Shown piece after piece: positions 1 through 10,290 of a stretch of DNA of 31,557 nt (the first letter of the stretch is position 1; the number at the start of each line of letters is the position of its first letter). The stretch covers positions 374,326 through 405,882 of the forward strand of contig BFEA01000473.1 in the NCBI GenBank assembly GCA_003427395.1. The letters run 5' to 3'. Origin of the DNA: Chara braunii (taxonomy: Eukaryota > Streptophyta > Charophyceae > Charales > Characeae). The notes beneath the pieces are model-generated. The model ran no database searches. It was not told where the DNA came from and worked only from the letters and a program-made list of their open reading frames with translations. The translations under genes were made by a program, and so were the position numbers.

Positions 1-283
1 CAACCTTCTTCCACCTCCGTCACCTACACCCATCCACCATAGCCAACCTTCACCTACCTTCTTCCACCTCCATCACCTACACCCATCCACCATAGTCAAC
101 CTTCACCTACCTTTTTCCACCTTCATCACCTACACCCATCCACCATAGCCGACCACCTAACACCTGCTTCTACCTCCATCACCTATAGCCAACCGCCCCA
201 ACCCTTCCTCCACCTCCATCACCTACACCCATCCGCCATAGCCGATCACCTCACACCTTCCTCTTCTAGCACCTCCCTCATCC
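1..283. repeat. 53-bp minisatellite, about five copies
   Basis: A C-rich unit beginning CCACCTCC(G/A)TCACCTACAC recurs with starts at 11, 64, 117, 170, 210 and 269. The first four spacings are exactly 53 bp; the fifth unit is shortened to 40 bp by loss of the central ACACCCATCCACC part, and the last spacing is 59. The array probably extends left of the window. The unit carries no open frame worth calling. Confidence 0.85.
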
Positions 284-388
284 ACCCGGAAGTCGCGGGG
301 GTCGCAAGGGGCACCCGGGATCTTAGGTAGGGCCGGTTAGGGTAGGTCAAGGGGCGAGGTCGATTAGGATATGGAACTTCTCGTTTTT

Positions 389-438
389 CCTCTCTCCACC
401 TCTCTCCCTTTCTCTTTTTCTCCCTCTCTCTCTCCCTC

Positions 439-526
<88 letters not shown>

Positions 527-545
527 TCTCCCTCTCCCTCCTCTC
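389..545. repeat. CT/GA microsatellite
   Basis: Positions 442-522 are an uninterrupted (CT)n run of 81 bases. It is flanked by an imperfect pyrimidine tract from about 389 to 545. Long Ser/Leu or Arg/Glu frames across it are products of the dinucleotide repeat and are not genes. Confidence 0.97.
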
Positions 546-1910
546 TTACTTTCCCTCAAGCCCCCTGACACCTTAACTCCCCCCTCAACCCCTTCCCCTC
601 CATGGCATGTGACTAACCTCTCCCCTCACCTGCTACATTGCCAAGGAACGAACGACAAAGAACTTGATCCTCACTTGGTGGAAAGCGAGGGCAAGGGGAG
701 GGTTGTCAGTCCCTTGTGCCGCCAAGAAGGAAAGGGTACCAGATTCTTGTGAGCATCCAGGGAAGCACAAAAAGGAGTGAAGTATTGTGACTCAACCATT
801 TTCCCCGACTGCATGACTAAGGTGAAGGCATGGCTTGCTAGTGTGAGGGGAAAGATAACCAAAGGATCATAAAAGGCAAAGGAAACTTAGGTTTGTGGGA
901 GGGGCGATGTGTTGACCCCAATGGCGATTGTACTTGTCTTTTGCTTTGTGTGGTCTTGCGCAGGTGAGTAGCCTAGGGTGGTCTGAGCGGGACTGCGTCC
1001 GCTGGATGCGGGCGGTGTCGAGCGCATCGGTTCGGCACCGCACCAGGGCAGCACGGGACCCTCCCGACCGCGTCACGCAGGAGTTGGTTTTAAGCCCTTC
1101 GTCGCGAATATACATGGAGCTTCCGCAAGCCACTCCGGCCGAGTGCGCCAGCCATACCTCTCGCGAGCCCCTACGATAGGGCCTACGTGAGACACGACTT
1201 ACCTCCACCTTACGGGAGTTGTCACCTCCCTTCAGTGGGCGTATCCCCGCCGAGCAACCAGTCCACAGTACGAAAGACACTCGGTTGGAATTGCAGGGTG
1301 GACCAGCCGAGGGCGTTTCTCGTTCGCTGTAGCATAGGGGGTACGCGAGGTAATACGCCTATCAGGCCCGCACGCGAACCGACATCTTGGGGGGCTGAAG
1401 TCCCAAGCTCGGCTCGTCGTCGGTCGACTAGGACGCATCCCACACACCATGCACACACCACTCTACGAATACAAAAATAAAACACACACACACACCTATA
1501 CAACACGGCACAACACCAACAACACGACAACGCTCCTAGCCCCTCGGTATCCAACCCATAACTTTCCAATGCGGAAATCGGATCGGCGTCACGCGCGAGA
1601 GTTAGTATAAAACCGCGCGGACGCTGGGCTAACTCATATCGACTCGCAATGCATGCGTACGCAAGCAGTCGCAATGATGGCGTACTATGTAGTGTCCATA
1701 GTCAAGCGGTCCCTCGTAAATCCGAGTACCGCTTATGACACTCAAGTGTCAGACTCGAAGTGTCATGAGGGTCTAATCCCTCACGACATTGCACGGCTGA
1801 CGGAATAGTCGTGTAGCCGCCGCGAGACCTTCGACCTTTGGTCTGAGCGTGTCGGTAAGCAAGGCAAATAGGCTATGCACGGGGGCAGATTCCTTCCCTG
1901 CAGAGTCTAG
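546..1910. other. Unassigned intergenic or decayed-repeat DNA
   Basis: No gene can be supported here. Frames of 60-150 codons occur on both strands, but they lack family motifs and overlap one another. Local features are a CA-rich stretch (1442-1545), a TATAAAA at 1606-1612 in an otherwise GC-rich context, and two adjacent small hairpins at 1737-1783. The sequence from 910 begins TGTTGACCCC and could be an old solo LTR, but no matching end or target-site duplication was found. Confidence 0.5.
1737..1783. other. Two adjacent short hairpins
   Basis: GACACT (1737-1742) pairs with AGTGTC (1745-1750) across a two-base centre. TGAGGG (1766-1771) pairs with CCCTCA (1778-1783) across a six-base loop. 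Both are perfect. Function unknown; they could be chance or part of an LTR end. Confidence 0.35.
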
Positions 1911-1966
1911 GGCTTGGGATGTCCTGGACAAGGACCTTGAATCCCGGCCCAGGACCAACGTCCGAC

Positions 1967-2090
1967 TATAAAAATCTTCTAAAAAACAAAGGTAAAAAGG
2001 AAATTCCCCTTTTCTCTCGGAACACGATCTGGTTAACCCTTATGCACAAACACAGTGGCCTCTCAAACACTCAGGACACTTATAAATATA
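1967..2090 (+). promoter_or_regulatory. TATA-like boxes in copy 1 of the 322-bp repeat
   Basis: TATAAAAA (1967-1974) and TATAAATATA (2081-2090) lie about 114 bp apart. The same pair is in copy 2. These are sequence matches only; no initiator or gene start follows at a convincing distance. Confidence 0.3.
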
Positions 2091-2288
2091 CAAGGGTTAA
2101 TTTTATGGGACGATCACTTCTCACAGTCACAGTGGGGCTCCTCTCAACCATATATGTATGTAATCACAGGCAATCACATCGAGAATCCGAACCACAAACG
2201 CACCTGCAATCACATCAAAGATTCATCCAGAAGGCTTGGGATGTTCTGGACAAGGACCTTGAATCCCGGCCCAGGACCAATGTCCGAC

Positions 2289-2412
2289 TATAAAAATCTT
2301 ATAAAAAGCAAAGGTAAAAAGGGATTCCCCCTTTTCTTTCAGAACACAATCTGGTTAACCCTTATGCACAATCACAGTGGTCTCTCAAACACTCGGGCCA
2401 CTTATAAATATA
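2289..2412 (+). promoter_or_regulatory. TATA-like boxes in copy 2 of the 322-bp repeat
   Basis: TATAAAAA (2289-2296) and TATAAATATA (2403-2412) sit at offsets identical to copy 1. AATAAA-type signals follow at 2642 and 2677, so a short TATA-to-polyA unit such as an LTR is conceivable. Confidence 0.3.
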
Positions 2413-2641
2413 TAAGGGTTAATTTTATGGGACGATCACTTCTCACAGTCACAGTGGGGCTCCTCTCAACCATATATGTATGCAATCGCAGACAATCACA
2501 TCCAGAATCCGAACCACAACGCATCTGCAATCACATCAAAGATTCATCCAGAAGTCCACGCACTACACGGGTCAACTTCAACCATTCCTTGCACTCATAC
2601 CCCTCGCTTTAGCCATACAAGCCTCACTCGTGCAACTCTTA

Positions 2642-2682
2642 AATAAATACTCAGTACTTTTGTTGGATGGTCATTCAATAAA
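2642..2682 (+). terminator. Polyadenylation-signal-like pair
   Basis: AATAAA occurs at 2642-2647 and again at 2677-2682, followed by a GT-rich stretch. The pair lies downstream of the duplicated TATA-like boxes. The hexamer is common in AT-rich DNA, so this is weak. Confidence 0.25.
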
Positions 2683-2791
2683 GTCCGGGTGAAAACACAA
2701 CAAAATAGTTCAATCACAAGGCTAAAGTCTTTAGGTTGAGTAGCAGGAGTGAATTGGAGTTGAATCGTAAACCGACGAATCGACAATCGAC

Positions 2792-2810
2792 CTGTTATCA
2801 GTGATAACAG
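2792..2810. repeat. Perfect 9-bp-arm palindrome
   Basis: CTGTTATCA (2792-2800) and TGATAACAG (2802-2810) are exact reverse complements around a single central G. A symmetric protein-binding site is one reading; no gene is adjacent. Confidence 0.6.
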
Positions 2811-3095
2811 AAGATGATCCTCAAGGGATCAAGCTGAATCTAGTGCTGAACTTGAATCAAACAATCAAGAGGATCTGTAACACATGACAGGTCAATGCCC
2901 CAGGCTAACCATATAAGTCCATGGAGAACAATCTCCATATCATGATCTTACCCAAATCATCCTAGTTAACTATATCTAAGCCTGTCTCTAAGCAAGTGCC
3001 CAAAGAAAGGTAGACGCATGACAAAATCTCCCCTATTCAGAGTGGACTACCAGAATCGCCACCTCTCAAAATATAATCGATCTCCTTTAAACTAA
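2811..3095. other. Intergenic, nothing recognised
   Basis: AT-moderate sequence between the palindrome and the 123-bp array. No open frame, repeat or RNA gene could be supported. Confidence 0.4.
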
Positions 3096-3660
3096 GAAAA
3101 TTCCGGCAGCGCTTCTCGTAGGAAAAATGTCTTTCCATAATTAATACAAGCTCAAATATGAAAAGCAGAAATAATCTTTAACTCTGGAAAGTCAAATTTT
3201 GTCTAACTCCCCGAATTAGTAAAAATTTGGGCATCACTCCATTTAGAAAGGGAGACTTCTCATATTTATACTAAGTCAGATACGAACTTAAAAGACAACT
3301 TGAGTTCAACTTAGGCAAGATTTAACTAACTTCTTAGTTTTGCAGAAATTTTGACAGCACTCCCTTAAGAAAACTATCGTTTCAAAATTTATACAAAGTT
3401 AAGTCCATAACTTGAGAATAACCTTGACTCCTCAAAATCCAATTTTGTCTAACTCCCTGAATTAGCGAAAATTTGGGCAGCACTCCCTTTAGAAAATGAG
3501 ACTTTCCAGATTTTTACTAGGTCAGATATAAAGAAAAGATAAGTTGAACTTTAACAAGTTAACAATTGGCTAACTCCTTGGATTTGTAGAAATTTCGGCA
3601 GCGCTTCCCGTAGAGAAAGTAGCTTGTCAAAATTTATACAAAGCCAAGTACAAAAAATGA
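3096..3660. repeat. About 123-bp tandem array, five diverged copies
   Basis: A core of the form AAATTT(C/G)GGCAGC followed by (A/G)CTcCc recurs with its GGCAGC (or variant) at 3105, 3230, 3353, 3476 and 3597. Spacings are 125, 123, 123 and 121 bp. Linking sequence is also shared: TCTAACTCC(C/T) before the core and AAATTTATAC(A/T)A after it. Copies are heavily diverged, so the array is old. The same core, in the same orientation, reappears at 26117, 26854 and 27040 in the retrotransposon leader. Confidence 0.85.
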
Positions 3661-3933
3661 TCCCAGAAAATGCGAGAATTGATCTCAGTAAAAAAAACTT
3701 AGCTCATAAAATGCGGGTATTGAAACTAACTCCTATAGCTCTAGCACGTGGCGAGCGACTAAAGCAACTACCTATCAAACTGACACTCGGACCAAGTAGT
3801 AATCTCACTCAGCCACATGCAAGTAAAACCACAAAGGTAAGTACTCTCACCATCCCAAGTTTATCTAGACAATAATAGTTCATGATCCTTAAGTAACTTA
3901 ACCCCTTATACCCTGCTTACATAAGGCATAAGG
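3661..3933. other. Spacer between two repeat arrays
   Basis: An 83-codon plus-strand frame crosses 3624-3875 but begins inside the 123-bp array and shows no motif. I see no gene. Confidence 0.4.
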
Positions 3934-4816
3934 TCAGGCCACCCAAACTTATGGAATGAGCCTAATTGCCAAAGAGTATACACAAACAGAGGGCACAACT
4001 ACTTCTCTCTTCTTTGGGCATATGACTAGGCCATTCTAGCCGCCCTGAACTGTTTAAAATATCCAAGTTATATATAATTGTCCGCACTTAGTCTTCTTAG
4101 TCTTCTAAGGCAGCATATGCCTGAACTATCTCAAGTTCAGTATGCCCCTGCTTACAATCAATTTTATTCTTAATTATACTCTCTTCAAGTTGTGATAGGC
4201 TATAATCAGACCACCTAAACTCATAGAACAATCTGATTAGCTCATTCTTAAATAGAATAATAGTAAAGTATAGCCAAGTTGTAACCATTGGGTTCCAGCA
4301 TGTGCAAGACTTTGAGTCAGACCACCTGAACTTACAGAATAGTCTGACTCTCTGCCTGATTTGTTTATCTCTGATCCATTTTGTGCGTGGCATTGGGCTA
4401 GATCACCTTAACTTGCAAAACGGTCTGCCCTCTGTCAGGTTCATTTTCTCAGAATAAAATCAGGAAGCGGCTAAGTCACCTAAACTTATAGAACAACTTA
4501 GACCTCCTCATTCATAACTAGATAAACAGGAGAAAACCCAAGTAAACAAGGCAACCAAGGCACCTGAACTTACAGAATGCACTTGGTCCTTGAAAAGTCA
4601 ACCACAGTCAGCCCTCACAAGTCAGAGCAGTCAGGCCACTTAAACTTATTGAACAGCCTGACCCTCCATGCAAAACCACAGCACTGGGTCTCCCCAAACT
4701 TATGGGGACACCCCAGCCTCCAGAGCAACCAAACCCCCAAAACTTATAGAAGGGTCTGACGCTTCATGCAAACCAACATAAACAGAGCACTTGGTCTCCG
4801 CAACCTTATGGGGACC
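3934..4816. repeat. Dispersed hairpin family, about ten copies
   Basis: A ~33-bp element with conserved centre ACCTAAACTTATAGAA recurs at about 3934, 4203, 4314, 4395, 4470, 4554, 4630, 4684, 4731 and 4793. Flanking arms differ between copies but stay complementary within each. Examples: TAATCAGA/TCTGATTA (4203-4210/4232-4239); GAGTCAGAC/GTCTGACTC (4314-4322/4342-4350); CTAAGT/ACTTAG (4471-4476/4496-4501); ACCAAG/CTTGGT (4554-4559/4582-4587); GTCAGGC/GCCTGAC (4630-4636/4656-4662); TCCCC/GGGGA (4691-4695/4704-4708). The copy at 4793 has one G-T pair and the copy at 4395 has a bulge. A separate hairpin CTGAACT/AGTTCAG lies at 4121-4140. Confidence 0.85.
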
Positions 4817-5850
4817 TCCCAGCCTCAATGACCCAGTCAACCATCATGCAAATCAGTCCTCCATCCTGCCTTTAGCAGATGCAGTTTCTTTTAACAGTCT
4901 GACTTCATACAATCAACAAAGTTGAAACTGAAATTGAGCAGACGTTCTTTTACTTAGTCTGATTCAGTATCCTGAAAGTCAAACGTGAACTAGAGTAGGG
5001 TTGCACATCATATATTCAGTCAAAGATGCAATGGATGATACCGATAGGGGTTATAGCGGGGGTTTATAGAGGGAAAGCAACAAGCTACCTGTCAGTTCCC
5101 TGCTTCCAGAACTCCTCCTGAGTTCCGGCAGAGCTCTCGCAATCGGTGGGATGAATCCCCACAGAGTCTTGCGGCGGTCCCACGGGTTGCAATCCCGCCT
5201 GCCGCCTTCCTCTCAGAACCAAAGGACTAGACTTGGAGTAAGAAGGGCAGAAGGAGAAGATTTCAGCCTCTCAGATCCAAGGGAGGTGCACTCAGACTCG
5301 CGGGAGAGGGTCTTGGCTCCTTGGTTCGCCTGAGGGCCCCGCAATGGCAGCCAATATGATAGCTTGGACACTCTGACTCAGCTGTTGAAGTCTCCCACAT
5401 GACAATTCCCCAATCTGCAGCAATAATCTCCCCCTCCGACGCTCAATCCCTTCCCCAAGTCCATCCGCCGTAGCACCGCAGGCTGCAATAGTCAGCCGTA
5501 GTCAACAATGGGTGTCTGTAGCATGCGGCCTCCACCGTTTGTATCTACAAATAGGCCCCTGCAGCAACCCCCTACTATCTGCTTCGATCTATACTGCCGT
5601 AGTCGCTGGCCAGTGAAACTTCCTTCTTCCTCCTTTAACAGGCTTGATCTCTTCTCGGATCTAAAGCTCTGCCGCTCACCCTCGGGGCGGCTGCATCCGA
5701 ATAGGCAGGGTACACTCCCTAGCTGCAGTTTGCTGCCTACCGAAATCGCACCGCGCTGTTGCAGTAAGCCAGAACACACTGAGCCTGCAGTCCCTTGCCT
5801 GGGAGGTGCAGCAACAGCTCGGGCACGTGGCCAACCAAGCTCGATCTCAG
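4817..5850. other. No recognisable gene
   Basis: Mixed-composition DNA. Plus-strand frames at 5151-5333 and 5508-6167 lack any family motif and overlap minus-strand frames of similar length. Nothing here supports an RNA gene. Confidence 0.4.
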
Positions 5851-5946
5851 GTAAGTACTCGCTTACCTCCGGCCACCCCGCTCTTCACCCCGTCATCCTA
5901 CTCAACGTCTTTCTCTACCCACTCTCTCTCTCTCTCTCTACCCAAG
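5851..5946 (+). other. Intron-like segment (weak)
   Basis: CAG|GTAAGT at 5848-5856 is a perfect donor consensus. It is followed by a (CT)n-rich tract and an AG at 5945-5946, giving a 96-base intron-like stretch. No convincing exons flank it. The donor also lies in a hairpin (AGGTAAG 5849-5855 with CTTACCT 5862-5868), so the match may be coincidental. Confidence 0.15.
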
Positions 5947-7500
5947 GTCCATCGACTCGAACACGTGGTCTTACCTTTGGTCGGGATCAGCCCACAGAAG
6001 CAAGGAGGCAATGCGCCAGCACGGGGAGTATGGCGACTTGCCGACTACACAGAAGTGAAACAGTCGCGCTCATTGCTGCAGTCGAATGGTGGGCTGAGGG
6101 TGACGAAAGAGTATGGTCCCGCACGGCCGTGCAAGATCGGCGACAAGCAGTTCTCCGGCATTCATAAAGACAGGCGGGTAAAACAAAAAAAATCGAAAGA
6201 GAAAAAAAACGAAAAGCAACACAAAGGATATCCAAAGTGAATCGTCCGCAAAAAACGCGGGTAGATTCACCTGCTTTCACCACGTTATTCTCCTCCCCCG
6301 ACACGCTCCGCGCACCATCTCCCTATCGATCTCCACTCCTACTAACATGGAGCAAAAACTAACACCTCCATCTGTTTCGCCCGGGGCATAAACCCCGGGC
6401 TCGAGCCCCCTTTCGTTTAAACTTGGTCAAAAACGAGGGAGCCAAGGCATCTCCTCACTCTTTTCTCCCTCGTCCGTCATATCCAACCTTCTCCGATGTC
6501 CTCGCGCACTACCTTTTTCTACTAACTCATTTTCCTGCTAATTCTTCACCAATGGGTTCGCCCTACCCAAAAACGGTTGCTTCGCGTTTTCCCCCGCTCA
6601 ATCCGATCGAAGACTGAACGGAATACTTGATTTTTCAACTTTCTCCACATCCACAGGCACCATATCCTCACGCACGTGCTTCTTCCTCTAGCTCTAATCC
6701 AACTAACTATCCTCCAAATCTGACCGTACCACCCGACTCGCCCTGTCTAAAAACCTCGACTGACCAACCTCTCTCACTCGATTCCATCAGGGGTCGAGCA
6801 AATTCTCGACTCTCTCCCCTCGTCATTTCTTTGTCCGCCATGGCTCCGCGCGGCCACCTTTTCTCCTCCCACCTATTCTACTAACCCTTCGTCGAAACTG
6901 ACCGTACCACTTGTTTCGCGCGGGGCCAAAACCCCGGGATCGCCCCTTCCCTCTCTCGATTTCGTTAGGGATCGGGAGAGTTATGTCTATCTCGACTTCA
7001 GTCGGCCTTTCCCTCCATAGCTTCCCTCCGGATTCATTCGTTTTTCTGATCCCTCCTCCAAGCTGCTCCGCTGCTACTTGGCGCATGCACCCGGCACAGG
7101 AACCCATCCGGGTTCATTCGTCCCCCTCCTTTGTATCCTCCATCCTCGACACTCTCTTCCTCACTTGCTCGTATCTGGCGCGCTTTCTCGTCCGGATCCA
7201 TCCACCTCCCTCATTGCCTCACTTCACTTATCGGGCGCCCGTCACTCCGCTGCGCTCTCCCGCTGCCTGCCTGTTGTCTCCCCGCTGTCTCGTCTCTCCT
7301 TCGCCCACTGCTTGTGTCGAGCTTAGTCTGCTGACCCGGGCACGTCACACCAGGCACACAACCACTCTCGACTCCTCGACCCCTTTTGCTCGATGCTAGC
7401 ACCCACCGTCTCTTCTCCTTCACGCCTATTCCCCCGCTGCGCCCTGCCGTTCTGCGCATGCACCCGGCGCAGTTCTATTTTTCCCTTCTAGCATTTCACT
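5870..7500. other. Pyrimidine-biased region on the plus strand
   Basis: Much of this 1.6 kb is C/T-rich on the plus strand, with short recurring phrases such as TTCATTCGT, CTGACCGTACCAC and GCGCATGCACCCGGC. Long plus-strand Ser/Pro/Leu-rich frames and minus-strand Arg/Gly-rich frames follow from that bias. No gene is called. Confidence 0.5.
6380..6936. repeat. Two related GC hairpins
   Basis: CCCGGGG/CCCCGGG (6380-6386/6393-6399, loop CATAAA) and CGGGG/CCCCG (6921-6925/6932-6936, loop CCAAAA) both follow TGTTTCGC-type sequence, so they are diverged copies of one element about 540 bp apart. Function unknown. Confidence 0.55.
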
Positions 7501-8601
7501 CTTCCTCTCCTCGTTAGGCCGCATGCTAGCACCGGCACCGCCAAGCCACTTAGCTGATAAGAGTGGCAGGCGGTAATGCTTCAATGCTCGTCACCCGCCG
7601 TGGAGCAGCACCCGGCTACTCACCCACCAAGCCACTTTCTGGTGGCAGCGGGTAGTACTATGCCCGTCCTATACTCACCAGTCGAGCGATTTCCCGGTAC
7701 TTGTCGCCAGGAGGGCTAAGCCCCCGTGCTCGTACCTTAGCGCCCGCTAAGCGTAGCTTCACCCGTTGCCACTAACGCTCAACTGTCACGGTGGCCCGGC
7801 CCCACTCACCCGACAATCCCCAGCAACCAGTGTAGCTTAGCTTCCCCAGCGTCGCTTCTAGGGTAACGGAGTCGCCGGGGGGGGGGGTCTATACAATGCA
7901 CTATCCCATAAACCCCACCGGGCGCTTACTGGCACAGACAGGTGGACGGTGGCCGAAGAAAGTCACACTTTGCCAGCGGAGTGTGGGCTAACCCACCTGC
8001 TGAATCGACCGCCCCTAGGGTGGGTGGTGCTAAGGCGCACGACCTATGGCCGACTGTTTTGTCCTAGGCTGCTCCGTCCAGGCTCATGCCGCCACTCTCC
8101 GCGTCCCAACGGGCGTGCTCACACTCAAACCCCTCACAACAGACCTCGGTTGGCGGGTGGTGCATCTACAACCACCCCGCCACTCTACCGCTTCACGGGC
8201 TAACCACCCATATGACTACATGCACGTCAAAACTCCTCAGTCCGTATTTCAACGATGGGGGAATAGGGGACTTTTGCCAGTATCCCAAGTATGCAAGAAC
8301 CCATAGGTCAACCCACGGGAGCGCCTGTTCGAGATCCTCGACCGCCGCGACGGCCTCCAAGCCTACCGCCGCGTCCGAGTCAAGGAACGCTGGAACCAAA
8401 ATAATTAATACAACAACAATAAAAAGTTATTTGGAAATTTTTAGATATTAGAATACGGCGAGCGAGAAGAGGAACTGCTAGTACCGCGCTCACGCTGCCA
8501 GTGGTAAAACCAAGGGGGAAAGCCCCACCGGACCCTTCGCGTCACTATGATGTTCTCACGTCGCTGTCGCTTGACCTCGACCTCTGAATCTCCTTGACGA
8601 A
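7501..8601. other. Unassigned; contains an 11-base G run
   Basis: GC-rich DNA with imperfect repeats of CACCAAGCCACTT (7540s and 7620s) and GGGCTAAC(C)CACC (7980s and 8190s). Positions 7877-7887 are G11. A short GC3-rich open stretch lies at 8307-8408. No gene is supported. Confidence 0.4.
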
Positions 8602-8613
8602 GGTCTGATACCA
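8602..8613 (-). other. Possible tRNA-iMet primer-binding-site remnant
   Basis: The minus strand reads TGGTATCAGACC, which differs at one position from the TGGTATCAGAGC typical of plant retrotransposons primed by initiator tRNA-Met. Sequence at higher coordinates does not show a clear LTR end (no TG within a few bases), so this is a lead only. Confidence 0.25.
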
Positions 8614-10128
8614 CAACCAATAGCGCTAGGCCCAAGTCTGGGCTTAGCTCCGACGATCGTCTAATTAAACGGATACAGCGCGACGCGCCGAACTACTGAA
8701 ACGTCTTCAGAAGTCACATTGTCGTCGATGCCGTCCTCGGCATGTACGCATAGGTCACAGGCAGGTACAACAATCAGCAAGACATAATCTTTTTAATCCC
8801 TATTTAATCAGAAGGGAAAAAATTTGGTCGGCGGTCACGCCGATTCTTCAATCATTAACAAATAAAAGGATCATGCACGCCTCAAGTCCGCTCGCTCACA
8901 CACCCTTTATTCTAGTCAGCCACCAACCGCACAAACGACGGACGTTTTAAGCTAAACTTATTTTCTGTCGCTTGCAAAAACCAGGGTGGATACCCTTCTA
9001 AGGGTATTCGCACCTACAACTTACCGGACCATATTAAGCGACGTCCCCGTCACTTCACCGAATCACAAAGCTATAAATCCATCCGAACTTCAAATGCTGA
9101 CGGAAAAGGAACCAATCCGATTAGCCGACAAACACAAGGTAGAGGCCTCCATCAAACCATGCCTCCACAACTATATGCTGCCACATTTCTAACCCGGGTC
9201 CTCACCGCCCAGGCATTAGGACGCTGATAGCATAATTTCCAAAGACCTTCCCAATCATCCTCTCCCTGGTCCTAGACAACCTTCAGCTTCTCGTTGGGTG
9301 TCCCTAGTCTTGGCCAAAACTAGGGACGCGGGCCCTGACCGAGACCTTTGAAGACACTCTCGCCTTCCTCTTAAGAAAATCTCTCGCAATCAAATACACA
9401 TATGTATATATGTATATTTAATATCCACTCAGCTCTTTCTGCAGTCTAGTACAGAAAGGCTAGGTCTCCATCTTGGCCCACCATAGCCTGGCTGATCGGA
9501 CAAGGACTACGGTCCACCGCATTGTTATTTCAGTGGTAGTGCCCTCGTTGGTTGCGCAACGATAGGTTTTCTCCTTATAAGCATTCAATCAGGATTTTCC
9601 AAAAACCTCATCCTTCACTATCCCACCGGGTAATTTCCCTGGGGCGGGCAACTCCCCTTAAACTCTTACCCCATGGTCCCGCAGCCAGGTTGCGCCGGCT
9701 AGCAGCCATCCCCTGGGGTTACGCCCTAGAGGTACTAACCTTTACCGTTTAGCTTGACATTCCCCAATATGTCTCAGAACTAGCATAAATGGTTAGACGG
9801 AGCGTCGCAAAACAAAATCACGGGCCCACTGAGCGATTGCGTAGGGGTCTGAAGGCATTTACCAGCCCTTCCACAAAAGGCATGGCATCCTTCGTACGCT
9901 CACAAACAAAATCACCGCGAGGTCCATAAGGCCGTGACCCCTGACTTGATCAGAGCCAGCAACCACCCATCCTGAGACATCTCTCGCCCTGCACTCATTG
10001 TGACCTTCTCAAACATTCCAAGCAAAAGTGACCCTTTTCGTCACACTTTATCACTCATCAGACAACTTACCATGCCATAAATCAGTTTACTCTCCTTTTG
10101 AAGGTGAGTCTTCCAACAACAAAACTAA
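8614..10128. other. Unassigned, probably degenerate repeat DNA
   Basis: No intact gene. An AT palindromic stretch with ACATATGT lies near 9398-9405. A minus-strand frame around 9800-9930 is open for about 45 codons and looks protein-like, but has no motif I recognise. Confidence 0.35.
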
Positions 10129-10290
10129 CCCCTTTTGTAAAACTGCAAGGGGGTCACAGAACAGAACATCCCCTCCTCCAAAAATCCGAGGGGGTCTCGT
10201 CATAACACACAACATCCCCTTCTCCAAAAATCGAAGGGATTTCATCACAGACCAAAACATCACTGAGAAACCATCTTATGGGTCCTCGTC
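10129..10290. repeat. Short tandem hairpin series
   Basis: Three successive ~45-bp units, each with an AACATCCCC-like start and CTCCAAAAAT-like loop, carry their own complementary arms: CCCCTT/AAGGGG (10129-10134/10147-10152), CCCCTC/GAGGGG (10170-10175/10188-10193) and ATCCCCTT/AAGGGAT (10214-10221/10234-10240, one bulge). A fourth, weaker copy follows near 10258-10285. Confidence 0.65.

Larger units (their letters stand above)
1911..2554. repeat. 322-bp tandem duplication, two copies
   Basis: The copy starting GGCTTGGGAT at 1911 repeats at 2233, a period of 322 bp, with scattered substitutions and few indels. Copy 1 is 1911-2232 and copy 2 is 2233-2554. Each copy carries TATAAAAA (1967 and 2289) and TATAAATATA (2081 and 2403) at matching offsets. 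A duplicated promoter or LTR U3 segment is possible. Overlapping plus-strand frames in both copies are repeats of the same non-specific peptide and are not called as genes. Confidence 0.93.

Noticed and set aside
246-568. Long Arg/Glu and Ser/Leu frames on both strands
   Set aside because: They are translations of the (CT)n microsatellite and carry no information beyond it.
867-1674. Several overlapping frames of 74-150 codons on both strands
   Set aside because: Mutually overlapping, mostly without ATG starts, no domain motifs and a CA-rich simple repeat inside; consistent with chance frames in GC-rich DNA.
4097-4393. 98-codon minus-strand frame with repeated RLF-KFRWSD peptides
   Set aside because: The repeated peptide is two copies of the hairpin element read in frame. 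Other copies contain stops in that frame, and arm complementarity fits structure better than coding.
5508-6240. Two long plus-strand frames around a donor-like site
   Set aside because: No homology signal, pyrimidine-biased composition and equally long frames on the other strand. The donor match may be part of a hairpin.
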